64,000 nucleotides of DNA from Lachnospiraceae bacterium UBA3804 (GCA_002368665.1 DFEK01000008.1:276315-340314); one strand, 5' to 3'. Shown: positions 1-9,289, counted from the stretch's first letter. The notes: generated by a model not told the origin, from the letters alone. Program-made: numbers and translations.

Positions 1-1009
1 CACTGATACTGGTTCCAGATATTAACCATACGGTCAACCTTGTCGTCCGGAGTGCTTACATTCAGGATGCCAAGAAGCTTATCCCAGGAAGCCTTGAGTT
101 CTGCAAGTCCTGCAGCAACCTTCTCGGGAGTGTCGAATTTCTCGATCATTGCTTTGGCTTTCACTTTGTTAATGGTTTTGCCGTCTGCTTCGAATTTCTG
201 ATCTACAGGCATCTCAACATAACCGAGGATGAATACAAGTGTTTTGCTTTCGCCCGGTGCAAGAGTAATTTCCTTATAATGAGAAGCGATGGGAGACCAG
301 CCGTCAGCAAAGGAATCGCATGCTTTGCCGGCAAGAACGGCTTCGGGATTGTTGAATCCGTTGTAAAGACCGATGAATGCATCACGATCGGTATCATATC
401 CGTCGATGGAATCGTTTACGGAATAGAATGCGTAGTGATCACGTCTGTCTCTGTACTCGGTTTTGTGATAGATTACGGATCCGTCAACTTCAACACGACC
501 GGTGGAGAAGTTTCTCTGGAAGTTGGTGCAGTCATCCTGTGCGTCCCACAGACACCATTCTGCAAAGGAGAACAGCTTAAAGGTTTTAGCTGCGCTTCCT
601 TCGTTGGAAAGAACAACCTGCTGAACTTCGCCGTCATAATTGTTCGGTACGAAGAAGGTTACTTCTGCCTTTAAATCGTTTTTCTTACCTTTAATAATGG
701 TATAGCCCATTCCGTGACGGCACTCATAAGCATCAAGTTCCGTCTTGACGGGAGACCAGCCGGGATTCCATACGGTTCCGCCGTCATTAATATAGAAATA
801 ACGTCCGCCCATATCGATGGGAACGTTGTTGTAACGGTAACGTGTGATACGTCTTAAGCGGGCGTCCTTATAAAAGCTGTAGCCGCCGGCTGTGTTTGAA
901 ATCAGTGAGAAAAATCCCTGGGTTCCGAGATAGTTGATCCACGGATAGGGAGTTTTCGGGGAATTGATGACGTATTCTTTGTTAGCGTCGTCGAAAAATC
1001 CAAATTTCA
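1..1009 (-). CDS. cbp: Cellobiose phosphorylase (GH94), N-terminal part, cut by window edge
   Basis: Phosphorolyses cellobiose to glucose-1-phosphate and glucose in the cytoplasm. About 336 residues are visible; the C-terminal catalytic part lies beyond base 1. The start MKFGFFDDANKEYVI and the segments NTAGGYSFYKDARLRR, RYFYINDGGTVWNPGWSPVK and TNFQRNFSTG closely match clostridial cellobiose phosphorylases as I know them, and fall in the N-terminal beta-sandwich domain of GH94. The ATG at 1009 is preceded by an AAGGAG-type site. The gene diverges from a sugar ABC transporter that plausibly supplies its substrate. Cellodextrin specificity cannot be excluded without the catalytic domain. Confidence 0.93.
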
Positions 1010-1041
1010 TACGTGTTTCTCCTTATACATTATAGATTTTT

Positions 1042-1064
1042 GGCGAAGTCCCGATGAGATTCGC
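1042..1064. other. Inverted repeat in cbp leader
   Basis: GGCGAA and TTCGCC are separated by 11 bases in the transcribed leader of the phosphorylase gene. It could be a leader hairpin or an operator. No protein is assigned. Confidence 0.35.
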
Positions 1065-1073
1065 CTAGGCAAA

Positions 1074-1103
1074 ATTATACAATATTTAATATGGTAAAAG
1101 CAA
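1074..1103 (-). promoter_or_regulatory. Putative cbp promoter
   Basis: On the minus strand TTGCTT (1103-1098) and TATAAT (1079-1074) are 18 bases apart, giving a leader of about 60 bases. The -10 is consensus and the -35 is partial. The rest of the 363-base divergent gap (1010-1372) holds the TGAAC repeat array and the ABC promoter. Confidence 0.5.
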
Positions 1104-1157
1104 CCGATTCCCCCTTTCTTAATAAAATAGAAAGAAAAACTTTTTTTGGATAAATTA

Positions 1158-1207
1158 TGAACGCGTCATGAAGTAAATGTGAACAAAAAATGAACAAAGG
1201 AATGAAC
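1158..1207. repeat. Phased TGAAC direct-repeat array
   Basis: TGAAC or TGAAG begins at 1158, 1169, 1180, 1191 and 1203, spacings of 11, 11, 11 and 12 bases, about one helical turn. It lies about 50 bases upstream of the -35 box of the sugar ABC promoter and between the two divergent promoters. This is the expected place for an activator that lines up on one face of the helix. The cognate regulator is not in the window. Confidence 0.6.
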
Positions 1208-1254
1208 AAATGTGCCAAAAGTATAAAAAATGGTCAAAAATAACAGAAAATCTA

Positions 1255-1283
1255 TTGTCAATATGGATATTCTGATATATAAT
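1255..1283 (+). promoter_or_regulatory. Promoter of the sugar ABC operon
   Basis: TTGTCA (1255-1260), a 17-base spacer and TATAAT (1278-1283). Transcription should start near 1290, leaving a leader of about 80 bases before the GTG start at 1373. Confidence 0.8.
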
Positions 1284-1372
1284 GACCTTGCTGAGGTGAA
1301 AAAGGGCATAAACTCTTGGATCCGAGGCGGAAACTATTCACTACACTAAATAATAGAGGAGGAAAACTAAAA

Positions 1373-2764
1373 GTGAAAAAGAAATTATTAAGTGTATTGT
1401 TATCCACAGCTATGGTTGCAGCTTTACTTGCTGGCTGTAACAAAACTACACCTACTTCCGAGACCACCCCTGCTGGTTCTGAAGTAGTTACCTCTCAGGT
1501 ACCCGGCGGTGCTGGAGATGTTGTTGACGTTGAGACCCTTGAGGATACCGGCGACACTCTTACCATCTATGTATGGAACGAAGAGTGGCTTGGCTTCTTT
1601 GAGAAGTACATGCCTAACTACACCCGTGACAACGATGCTGATCCTTTAGCAGGTCATCTTGGTGATCTCCCTGTAGTATGGGTAGAGAACGCTTCTACTG
1701 ATAACGTATATCAGACCAAACTTGATGAAGCTCTTAAAGATCCTAACGCTGACGTAGATATCTTCTTAGTAGAAGCTGACTACGCTGGAAAGTACACCGT
1801 TCCTGGTGTTGCTAAGCCTCTTGGCGAACTTGGTATTACCGATGCTGACCTTGCTGATCAGTTCGCTTACACTCAGCAGGTTGTTACTACTGATGGTGTT
1901 CTTTATGGTTCTTCTTGGCAGACCTGCGGTGCTGGTATGATTTACAACCGTGAGATCGCTAAGGAAGTTCTTGGAACCGATGATCCCGACGAAGTTCAGG
2001 CTAAGGTTTCCACTTGGGAAGATTATCAGAAGGTTGCTGCTGATATGAAGGCTAAGGGATATCTCATGACTCCGCGTGCATCTTCCACTTACCGTGTATT
2101 CTCCAACAACGTATCTTCTCCTTGGATTAAGGATGGCGAGATCAACCTTGATCCCAGCATTAAGAAATGGGTAGATATGTCCAAGGAAATGGTTGAAGCT
2201 GGTGAGACCAAGACCGGTGACCTTTGGGATGCTGGTGATACTTACACCAAGAACACCACCTTCTGCGTATTCGGACCTGCATGGTTCTTCAACTTCTGCA
2301 TGGGTGTTGATGATCCTGCTTCCATCGCAGCTAAGGGCGGCTGGGGACTTTGCGCTGGACCTCAGGCTCATTACTGGGGCGGTACTTGGGTATGCGTAGC
2401 AGACAAGTCCGATAACCTTGCAACCGCAGCTGACATCGTTAAGACCATGACTCTTGACAAAGACGTTCTTACCAAGCTCGTTGAGAACGAGAACCAGGAT
2501 TGCAACAGCAAGGAACTTGCTGACAAGTATGCTAATGACGCTACCTTCGGTAACGACATCCTTGGCGGACAGAACCCTTACACCATCTTCTCCAAGGCAA
2601 TCGGTGGCATCGATGTTTCCAACATGTCTCAGTATGATCAGCAGTTCAACGAGACCTTCCAGACCTACATGGATGACTACTTCGATGGAAAGCTTACCTA
2701 TGATGAAGCTTATGAGAAGTTCGAAACTGCAGTTAAGGAAAAAGTTCCTGTATTAAACAACTAA
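1373..2764 (+). CDS. Sugar ABC transporter substrate-binding lipoprotein (CUT1)
   Basis: Extracellular lipid-anchored binding protein that delivers a carbohydrate to the two downstream permeases. The GTG at 1373 is chosen because AGAGGAGG ends about 10 bases upstream and the protein then starts with a basic, hydrophobic signal peptide and the lipobox LLAGC. The 463-residue length, a Thr/Pro-rich linker after the Cys, and motifs such as IYVWNEEW and YGSSWQTCGAGMIYNREI fit extracellular solute-binding family 1. Codon use is strongly biased (GCT, GGT, AAC, CTT), as in very highly expressed genes. A hairpin and a 147-base gap separate it from the permeases. Divergence from cellobiose phosphorylase suggests a cello-oligosaccharide ligand; that is inference. 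Confidence 0.88.
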   Translation: MKKKLLSVLLSTAMVAALLAGCNKTTPTSETTPAGSEVVTSQVPGGAGDVVDVETLEDTGDTLTIYVWNEEWLGFFEKYMPNYTRDNDADPLAGHLGDLPVVWVENASTDNVYQTKLDEALKDPNADVDIFLVEADYAGKYTVPGVAKPLGELGITDADLADQFAYTQQVVTTDGVLYGSSWQTCGAGMIYNREIAKEVLGTDDPDEVQAKVSTWEDYQKVAADMKAKGYLMTPRASSTYRVFSNNVSSPWIKDGEINLDPSIKKWVDMSKEMVEAGETKTGDLWDAGDTYTKNTTFCVFGPAWFFNFCMGVDDPASIAAKGGWGLCAGPQAHYWGGTWVCVADKSDNLATAADIVKTMTLDKDVLTKLVENENQDCNSKELADKYANDATFGNDILGGQNPYTIFSKAIGGIDVSNMSQYDQQFNETFQTYMDDYFDGKLTYDEAYEKFETAVKEKVPVLNN

Positions 2765-2801
2765 TTTGAATGAATTAGCTCGTTAAGTAACACAAAGATG
2801 G

Positions 2802-2829
2802 GCATGCCTGCCGGATAAGGCAGGCATGC
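2802..2829 (+). other. Intergenic hairpin between binding protein and permeases
   Basis: Perfect 11-bp stem GCATGCCTGCC / GGCAGGCATGC with a 6-base loop and no long T-run after it. In ABC operons such a stem protects the upstream message or attenuates read-through, giving more binding protein than permease. This fits the codon bias of the upstream gene. Confidence 0.7.
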
Positions 2830-2911
2830 TTATCGATTTTCTTATTTACGGGAGCATCTCCCGATAAACGGTGCGAATGAGAAGTAAGCACGAAATGGAG
2901 GATAGTATTTT

Positions 2912-3829
2912 ATGAAGCAGACCAAAAACGGGAAGGCAGTCAGCTTTAATAAATGGGGTTATATTTTTTTGATTCCCTTTGTTCTTACCTATTTGTTTTT
3001 TCAATTAGTTCCCTTGGTTTTAACAATTTATTACAGTTTCATCACTTATTATGAAGATGGTTTGACTACCGTCAGATCCGGATGGAACACATTTGCCAAT
3101 TATGCGTATTTCTTTAAGGATACGAGATTGGTTACTTATGGTTTAAATACGATTATTATGTGGATTATCGGATTCATTCCGCAGATTCTGGTATCCTTAC
3201 TTTTGGGAGCATGGTTCTCCGACGCAAGACTTCGTCTGAAAGCAGCTTCCTTCTATAAAGTTGTAATTTACTTGCCGAACCTGATTATGGCTTCCGCATT
3301 TTCACTCTTATTCTTCTCCCTGTTAAAGGATACCGGCCCGATTCACGGTTTACTTGCAAACATGGGAATTATTAAGCCGACGGAAGACTTATTCAAAAAT
3401 GTATGGTTCGCAAGATGTATTGTTGGTTTCATGAACTTCTTAATGTGGTTTGGTAATACAACCATTCTGTTGATGGCAGGTATGCTCGGTATCGATCAGT
3501 CCCTGTACGAAGCAGCAGAAGTGGACGGCGCAACACCTACCCAGGTATTCTGGAGAATTACGTTGCCCTTGCTTCGTCCCATTCTTGTATATGTACTCCT
3601 TACCTCTTTAATCGGTGGTTTACAGATGTTCGACGTACCTCAGGTATTAACCCAGGGTAAAGGTGGACCGAACGAAACGACATTTACCGTTATTATGTGG
3701 CTGAACAGATTTAGTAGTGGTGACAAAGACTTTGGTAAAGGTGGAGCATTATCCGTTGTCCTGTTCATCATTACCGGTATTTTAAGTATGATCGTTTATA
3801 AGGTTTCGGCCGGAAAACAGGAAGAGTAG
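2912..3829 (+). CDS. Sugar ABC transporter permease (MalF/UgpA type)
   Basis: Membrane subunit of a CUT1 importer. The 305 residues carry about six hydrophobic segments, the first at roughly 15-40. The ATPase-docking EAA loop reads EAAEVDGATPTQVFWRITLP, the canonical form. The ATG at 2912 follows a GGAGG site. The next permease starts 14 bases after the stop. No ATPase gene is adjacent, as is usual for CUT1 systems in Firmicutes that share one MsmK-like ATPase encoded elsewhere. Confidence 0.92.
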   Translation: MKQTKNGKAVSFNKWGYIFLIPFVLTYLFFQLVPLVLTIYYSFITYYEDGLTTVRSGWNTFANYAYFFKDTRLVTYGLNTIIMWIIGFIPQILVSLLLGAWFSDARLRLKAASFYKVVIYLPNLIMASAFSLLFFSLLKDTGPIHGLLANMGIIKPTEDLFKNVWFARCIVGFMNFLMWFGNTTILLMAGMLGIDQSLYEAAEVDGATPTQVFWRITLPLLRPILVYVLLTSLIGGLQMFDVPQVLTQGKGGPNETTFTVIMWLNRFSSGDKDFGKGGALSVVLFIITGILSMIVYKVSAGKQEE

Positions 3830-3843
3830 GAGGATAACAAAAT

Positions 3844-4872
3844 ATGGCAAACAATAATACCGTACAGCTCCAGATGGATAAAGAAAAAGTTACCGGTGGA
3901 ATCCGTGTAAGACGTGTAGTTGCCAACGTCGTTCTTGTTTTCCTCTGTGTGCTTTGTTTAATCTGGTTTTACATGCTTTTCGTTAACGCGACTCTGAATC
4001 ATGGTCAGTTAACATCCGGTATCCTTCGTATGTATCCGGGTACCAATTTTGGCGAGAACTTCAGACTTTTGATGGGTGGTAAGCAGATCGCTCTTACCGA
4101 GATTACCCCTGAGATGCGTGCTGAGTTAAGCGAAGCTGATATCGCAAAGATTGAAGCTAAGAACGCTGATCTCCAGAAGCAGATCGATGAAGCAAACAAG
4201 ACTCCGTTTATCAAATTGATCGCACATTCCAAGGTTTGGAAGGGTCTTTTGAACTCGGTTATTATCGCAGTCGGCAGTGCAGTTCTTTGTACATATTTCT
4301 CAACAATGACCGCATATGCAATCCACTGCTATAACTTTAGAGCAAAGAAATTTATCTTTACATTTATCTTAATGATTATGACCATTCCTACGCAGGTTAC
4401 CGCAGTTGGATTCGTAAGATTGATGAGATCCATTCATTTACACGATACCTTCTTACCGCTGATTATTCCTGCAATTGCAGCACCGGTTACTTTCTTCTAT
4501 ATGAAGCAGTACATGGATTCTACATTACCTATTCAGATTGTGGAAGCAGCTCGTATCGATGGTTCCGGAGAATTCAGAACCTTCAATACCATCGTACTTC
4601 CGATGATGAAGCCGGCTATCGCTGTACAGGCAATCTTCACCTTCGTAGGTAGCTGGAACAACTACTTCGTTCCTTCCCTTATTTTGGACTCCGCAAAGAA
4701 CAAGACTTTGCCCATCCTCATTTGGGAACAGAGAAACACCGACTGGAAGAACTTCAACATGGGTACAGTTTATATGATGATTTTGCTTTCCATCTTCCCG
4801 GTAATCGTCGTATACTTCTTACTTTCCAAGTACATCGTTGGTGGTGTAGCACTCGGATCCGTAAAAGGTTAA
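3844..4872 (+). CDS. Sugar ABC transporter permease (MalG/UgpE type)
   Basis: Second membrane subunit of the CUT1 importer, 342 residues. The EAA loop reads EAARIDGSGEFRTFNTIVLP. After the first membrane helix there is an enlarged hydrophilic region (about residues 50-125) with a charged, coiled-coil-like stretch around MRAELSEADIAKIEAKNADL, longer than in typical MalG proteins of about 280 residues. It should lie outside the membrane and might touch the binding protein. An AGGAGG site precedes the ATG. A strong terminator follows, ending the operon. Confidence 0.92.
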   Translation: MANNNTVQLQMDKEKVTGGIRVRRVVANVVLVFLCVLCLIWFYMLFVNATLNHGQLTSGILRMYPGTNFGENFRLLMGGKQIALTEITPEMRAELSEADIAKIEAKNADLQKQIDEANKTPFIKLIAHSKVWKGLLNSVIIAVGSAVLCTYFSTMTAYAIHCYNFRAKKFIFTFILMIMTIPTQVTAVGFVRLMRSIHLHDTFLPLIIPAIAAPVTFFYMKQYMDSTLPIQIVEAARIDGSGEFRTFNTIVLPMMKPAIAVQAIFTFVGSWNNYFVPSLILDSAKNKTLPILIWEQRNTDWKNFNMGTVYMMILLSIFPVIVVYFLLSKYIVGGVALGSVKG

Positions 4873-4897
4873 CTTTCAGTATTTCAAAGAATTATTC

Positions 4898-4928
4898 AAA
4901 GGTCGCGGGTTTATCCTGCGACCTTTTT
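4898..4928 (+). terminator. Intrinsic terminator of the sugar ABC operon
   Basis: Stem AAAGGTCGC / GCGACCTTT, extendable through a wobble pair into the loop, followed by TTT. Confidence 0.85.
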
Positions 4929-5016
4929 CTATTGATTTCTTTCATGAAAATGTGGCATTCTGACTCAAAATTAGGTAGAATAAACAGGTAAGGATTAACT
5001 TACGGAAGGTGGCATA

Positions 5017-6183
5017 ATGAATTTGATGAAACTGATTGTTCCATGTCATTTCGGACTGGAAGCTGTATTGAAAAAAGAAATCCTGGACCTTGGCTATGAA
5101 ATAGATGAGGTTACGGATGGCCGTGTTACTTTTATCGGTGATGCGGAAGCAATTTGTTATGCCAATATTTTTCTGCATACGGCAGAAAGAGTATTGCTTA
5201 AGGTCGGAGAGTTTAAGGCAGAAACCTTTGAAGACCTCTTCCAGGGAACACTTGCCATTCCCTGGGAAGAATATCTTCCGAAAGACGCAAAGTTCTGGGT
5301 TACGAAGGCTGCCAGTGTAAAGAGTAAGCTCTTTTCACCTTCGGATATTCAATCCATAATGAAGAAGGCCATGGTAGAACGCCTGAAAAAGCACTATGGG
5401 ATTTCCTGGTTTGATGAAACGGGTGATGATTATCCGGTCAGAGTTTTTATTAAGAATGATATTGTAACCGTAGGCCTCGATACCACGGGAGAATCCCTGC
5501 ATAAAAGAGGATACCGAAAGCTTACGGCCAAAGCGCCGATCGCAGAGAACCTTGCCTGTGCCTTGATCATGTTAACGCCCTGGAAAAAGGACAGGATTCT
5601 GGTTGACCCGTTCTGCGGAAGCGGAACGATTCCGATAGAAGCTGCGAGAATGGCTGCCGGAATTGCGCCCGGAATGGAGAGAAGCTTCACGGCGGAGAAA
5701 TGGAAGCAGATTATTCCGACGAAAAACTGGTACAGCTGCATTGAAGATGCAAATGATCGCATAGATCGCAATTTAAAACCCGGAGATTTGGATATTCAGG
5801 GATATGATTTGGATCCGGAGATGATTCGTATTGCCAGAGAGAACGCCAAACTGGCGGGAGTGGATTCGCTGATTCATTTTCAGGTCAGGGATGTGGCAAA
5901 TTTGTCCCATCCGAAGAAGTATGGATTTATTATTACCAACCCTCCTTACGGAGAACGATTGGAGGATAAGAAAGATTTACCGGTTCTTTACCGGACCATC
6001 GGGGAGAGATATCGTGCCCTCGACAGCTGGTCGATGTACCTGATCACGTCCTATGAAAATGCCGAAAATGACCTCGGAAGAAAGGCGGATAAGAACCGAA
6101 AAATCTATAACGGCATGATGAAAACCTATTTTCTGCAATACAACGGACCGAAACCGCCCAGGAAAGAAAAACCGATATCATAA
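5017..6183 (+). CDS. THUMP-domain class I RNA methyltransferase (RlmL/YpsC family)
   Basis: S-adenosylmethionine-dependent methyltransferase that probably modifies a guanine N2 in 23S rRNA. Of 388 residues, the first ~160 match the ferredoxin-like plus THUMP RNA-binding region (LIVPCHFGLEAVLKKEI). The SAM-binding motif DPFCGSGT is at 197-204 and the N2-amine methylase motif NPPYGERL begins at 308. The ATG at 5017 has GGAAGGTGG just upstream; a second ATG three codons later is possible. Single-domain Firmicutes proteins of this length are common; the exact target base is not shown. Confidence 0.9.
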   Translation: MNLMKLIVPCHFGLEAVLKKEILDLGYEIDEVTDGRVTFIGDAEAICYANIFLHTAERVLLKVGEFKAETFEDLFQGTLAIPWEEYLPKDAKFWVTKAASVKSKLFSPSDIQSIMKKAMVERLKKHYGISWFDETGDDYPVRVFIKNDIVTVGLDTTGESLHKRGYRKLTAKAPIAENLACALIMLTPWKKDRILVDPFCGSGTIPIEAARMAAGIAPGMERSFTAEKWKQIIPTKNWYSCIEDANDRIDRNLKPGDLDIQGYDLDPEMIRIARENAKLAGVDSLIHFQVRDVANLSHPKKYGFIITNPPYGERLEDKKDLPVLYRTIGERYRALDSWSMYLITSYENAENDLGRKADKNRKIYNGMMKTYFLQYNGPKPPRKEKPIS

Positions 6184-6319
6184 ATGCCGCCAAAGCCTTA
6201 TCCCAGGCGGGAAAACGGCTAAAATGACCGAAAAAGTCAAATTATTTCAGAATATTAAATTACAATTTAACTTTCGATATGTTGTGGTTTCGCAATTTTT
6301 CGAAAGAGTGGGAGCAAAG

Positions 6320-6925
6320 ATGAAAAAAATAATTGTCGCAACCAAAAACATGGGGAAGGTCAGAGAGATCGAATCCATCATTCAGGATGAAAATTATCAG
6401 ATCATTACCATGAAAGAAGCCGGCATCGATGTCGATATTGTGGAAGACGGAACAACCTTTGAGGAGAATGCTCTGATCAAGGCAAGGGCGGTTGCCGAGC
6501 TTTGTGATGTTCCGGTTCTGGCAGACGACTCCGGACTGGAAGTGGATTATTTAAACAAAGAGCCCGGAATCTATTCTGCAAGATACCTGGGAGAAGATAC
6601 CTCCTATACCATCAAAAATGCCGCAATTATCGAAAGACTTACAGGCGTTCCCGATGAGAAACGCACCGCACGATTTGTCTGTGCCGTAGCCTGTGTTTTT
6701 CCGAACAAGGAAGAAATCGTGGTTCGTAAGACCATGGAAGGCAGAATCGGATATGAAGAGCGCGGCGAGAACGGTTTCGGATATGATCCGATTTTCAGGC
6801 CGGACGGATATGATGTCAGCTCCGGAGAACTCCCGATGGAAGAAAAGAACGAAATTTCCCATCGCGGCAAAGCGTTTCGTAAAATGTGGCAAATTCTCAC
6901 CGAAGAGAGGAAGAGTAACGGATGA
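6320..6925 (+). CDS. rdgB: XTP/dITP diphosphatase (RdgB/HAM1)
   Basis: Hydrolyses non-canonical purine triphosphates (ITP, dITP, XTP) to monophosphates, keeping them out of DNA and RNA. The 201-residue protein starts KKIIVATKNMGKVREIE, has the metal-binding segment DDSGLEVD at 69-76 and ends with the nucleobase-recognition motif SHRGKAFRKM. The ATG at 6320 is preceded by GTGGGAG; an in-frame upstream ATG at 6224 would add 32 residues foreign to the family. The stop overlaps the next start by four bases, so the two genes are translationally coupled. Confidence 0.95.
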   Translation: MKKIIVATKNMGKVREIESIIQDENYQIITMKEAGIDVDIVEDGTTFEENALIKARAVAELCDVPVLADDSGLEVDYLNKEPGIYSARYLGEDTSYTIKNAAIIERLTGVPDEKRTARFVCAVACVFPNKEEIVVRKTMEGRIGYEERGENGFGYDPIFRPDGYDVSSGELPMEEKNEISHRGKAFRKMWQILTEERKSNG

Positions 6926-7407
6926 AAATCCTGGTTGTCAGCGATACCCACGGAAGGGATCGTTTATTTGTCAATTTATACAGACAGGTGAAACCTGTTG
7001 ATATGGTCATTCACTGCGGCGATATCCAGGGTGCGGAAGAAGAGTTTTCCCGCCTGGTTGAATGTCCTTTTGCGGCTGTTGCGGGAAATAATGATTTTTT
7101 TTCGATGCTGCCCAAAGAACGTGAATTCAGCTACGGGGGTAAAAAGTTCTTCGTGACGCACGGACATTATTACAGCGTGGCTTCCGGTTACCACAGAATC
7201 TTAGACGAAGCAAAGAGCAGAGGCTGCGATTTTGCCATTTACGGTCATACGCATGTGCCCGAATATCACTTCAGGGACGGTGTACATGTCATCAATCCGG
7301 GAAGCCTCGGATTTCCGCGCCAGTTCGGCAGGAAAAATACCTATGCCATCATCAACATTGATACGGCGGGAGATGTGAAAGTCGAGATAAAAGAAACGGA
7401 GGAATAA
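6922..7407 (+). CDS. YfcE/MJ0936-type metallophosphoesterase
   Basis: Small (161 residues) dimetal phosphodiesterase of the calcineurin-like superfamily. All signature motifs are present: SDTHG at 7-11, HCGD, GNND, THGHYY and GHTH. It overlaps rdgB by ATGA; the rdgB-yfcE pairing is frequent in Firmicutes. The natural substrate is not known from sequence. Confidence 0.9.
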   Translation: MKILVVSDTHGRDRLFVNLYRQVKPVDMVIHCGDIQGAEEEFSRLVECPFAAVAGNNDFFSMLPKEREFSYGGKKFFVTHGHYYSVASGYHRILDEAKSRGCDFAIYGHTHVPEYHFRDGVHVINPGSLGFPRQFGRKNTYAIINIDTAGDVKVEIKETEE

Positions 7408-7422
7408 TCTTTTATTTTTCCG

Positions 7423-7451
7423 TGGAAAATAGAGAACAAAAAAGTTATACT
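7423..7451 (+). promoter_or_regulatory. Weak putative promoter of the DUF853 gene
   Basis: TGGAAA, 17 bases, then TATACT. Downstream, GAAAT..CCCA at about 7468 pairs with TGGG..ATTTC near 7500, a leader hairpin just before the ribosome binding site. Confidence 0.35.
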
Positions 7452-7519
7452 ATAAGAGTATTGGTGTGAAATCAGACCCATGACGAAGGCGTGGGAATTT
7501 CATGATAAGGGGGTTTCAA

Positions 7520-9265
7520 ATGTTAAACGACAACAAGATCTGGTTCGCCAAATCCGGCGACGAAAAAATCAGCATTTTACCGAAAATGGCCAATCGCCAC
7601 GGTATGATTGCCGGTGCTACCGGTACCGGTAAGACCGTAACGTTAAAAGTTCTGGCTGAGTCTTTCTCTTCCTGCGGAGTTCCCGTATTCTTAGCCGACG
7701 TAAAGGGTGACCTTGCGGGTATGTGCAATCCCGGTATTGAGACGGAAGATATGGCAAAACGTATCGAACGTTTCGGACTTGCTTCCGAGGGATTCCAATT
7801 TACGGAGTATCCGACGATTTTCTGGGATGTATACGGAGAAAAAGGACTTCCTCTTCGTACGACCATCAGCGAGATGGGACCGATTCTTTTATCCAGAATT
7901 CTTGGATTGAACGAAATCCAGTCCGCTATTCTCAGTGTTATTTTCAAAATTGCAGATGACGAAGGATTGCTTTTGATCGATACGAAGGACCTTCGTTCCA
8001 TGCTGACCTATGTTGGTGAAAATGCCAAGGATTACAGCTTAAAATACGGCAATATGTCTTCACAGAGTTTAGGATCCATCATCCGTTCCGTAATCGCTTT
8101 GGAATCCGAAGGCGGAGATTTATTCTTCGGCGAGCCCGCACTGGATATCCGCGACTGGATCAGCTGCGATTATACAGGCAAAGGAAACATCAATGTTTTG
8201 GACTGCCAGAAACTAATCAATAACCCGACAATGTATTCCACTTTCTTACTTTGGATGCTTTCGGAATTATATGAAACCCTTCCCGAAGCAGGCGATCTGG
8301 AAAGACCCAGAATCGTATTCTTCTTTGATGAAGCACATATGCTCTTTGATTCCGCTCCCAAGGCACTTCTGGATAAGATTGAGCAAATTGTGAAATTGAT
8401 CCGTTCCAAGGGCGTTGGAGTATTCTTCATTACACAGAATCCCAAGGATATTCCGAACGGCGTATTAAGCCAGCTCGGAACCAAGATCCAGCATGCACTC
8501 CGTGCATATACGCCGGCAGAATTAAAATCGGCCAAGGCAGCGGCAGAATCCTTCCGTGAGAACCCTGCATTCAATACATTTGATACCTTAACCGAACTCG
8601 GAATCGGTGAAGCACTGGTTTCCGTTCTGGATGAAAAAGGTATTCCCACCGTCGTTGAGCGTTGCAATATTCTGCCTCCTCAGAGCCAGATGGGTGCAAT
8701 CGATGATGCGGTAAGAGATTCCAAAATCAAATCCGCAATGTTATATATCAAATATGTCGAGACGGTGGACCGTGATTCCGCATACGAATTCTTAAACCGT
8801 AAAGCCATTTCCGATGCGGAGGAGAAGAAAAGAGCGGAAGAAGTAGCAAGACTGGAGAAACAGCGTGCGGCAGAAGAAGCTGCAGCATTAAAGGAAGCAC
8901 AGCGTCAGGCAGAAGCCGAAAGAAAGGCAGCCGAGAGAGCTGAGATCGCAGCCGAAAAGGAAGCACAGCGTCAGGCGGAAGCCGAAAGAAAGGCAGCCGA
9001 GAAAGCTGAACTTGCTGCACAGAAAGCGGCAGAAAAAGAAGCTCTTGCGAAGCTGAAAGAAGAAGAGAAAAAGAAAGCGGCACAGCAGCGTGCAGTGAAA
9101 AATGCAGGAAAGTCGGTAGCAAGTTCCGTAGCCGGAACGCTCGGAAGAGAGGCAGGAAAGAGCCTCGGTAAATCCGTCGGAGGAACCTTCGGAAAGACCC
9201 TCGGCGGAAACGTCGGAGCATCCCTGGGACGCGGAATTATCGGCACACTTTTCAGCAGAAGATAG
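7520..9265 (+). CDS. HerA-like ATPase, DUF853 family
   Basis: Cytoplasmic P-loop ATPase related to bipolar DNA helicase HerA; the biological role of DUF853 proteins is not settled. The ATG at 7520 follows AAGGGGG. Walker A GATGTGKT is at 32-39, Walker B IVFFFDEAH near 260-268, and a QNPKDIP-type segment follows. The C-terminal third (about 425-530) is an Ala/Glu/Lys-rich coiled coil with a 22-residue tandem duplication (66-bp DNA repeat beginning at 8894 and 8960). It ends in a Gly-rich tail with GKSLGKSVGGTFGKTLGG. Length 581. An intrinsic terminator follows. Confidence 0.87.
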   Translation: MLNDNKIWFAKSGDEKISILPKMANRHGMIAGATGTGKTVTLKVLAESFSSCGVPVFLADVKGDLAGMCNPGIETEDMAKRIERFGLASEGFQFTEYPTIFWDVYGEKGLPLRTTISEMGPILLSRILGLNEIQSAILSVIFKIADDEGLLLIDTKDLRSMLTYVGENAKDYSLKYGNMSSQSLGSIIRSVIALESEGGDLFFGEPALDIRDWISCDYTGKGNINVLDCQKLINNPTMYSTFLLWMLSELYETLPEAGDLERPRIVFFFDEAHMLFDSAPKALLDKIEQIVKLIRSKGVGVFFITQNPKDIPNGVLSQLGTKIQHALRAYTPAELKSAKAAAESFRENPAFNTFDTLTELGIGEALVSVLDEKGIPTVVERCNILPPQSQMGAIDDAVRDSKIKSAMLYIKYVETVDRDSAYEFLNRKAISDAEEKKRAEEVARLEKQRAAEEAAALKEAQRQAEAERKAAERAEIAAEKEAQRQAEAERKAAEKAELAAQKAAEKEALAKLKEEEKKKAAQQRAVKNAGKSVASSVAGTLGREAGKSLGKSVGGTFGKTLGGNVGASLGRGIIGTLFSRR

Positions 9266-9289
9266 TCAGTATAAACAGTTCAATACAAC

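Noticed and set aside
1766..2371. 201-codon minus-strand frame inside the binding-protein gene
   Set aside because: It is opposite a gene with strongly biased codons, has no ribosome binding site and shows no recognisable protein.
8748..9246. Long minus-strand frames opposite the DUF853 coiled coil
   Set aside because: They arise from the biased Ala/Glu/Lys codons of the sense gene and have no start signals.
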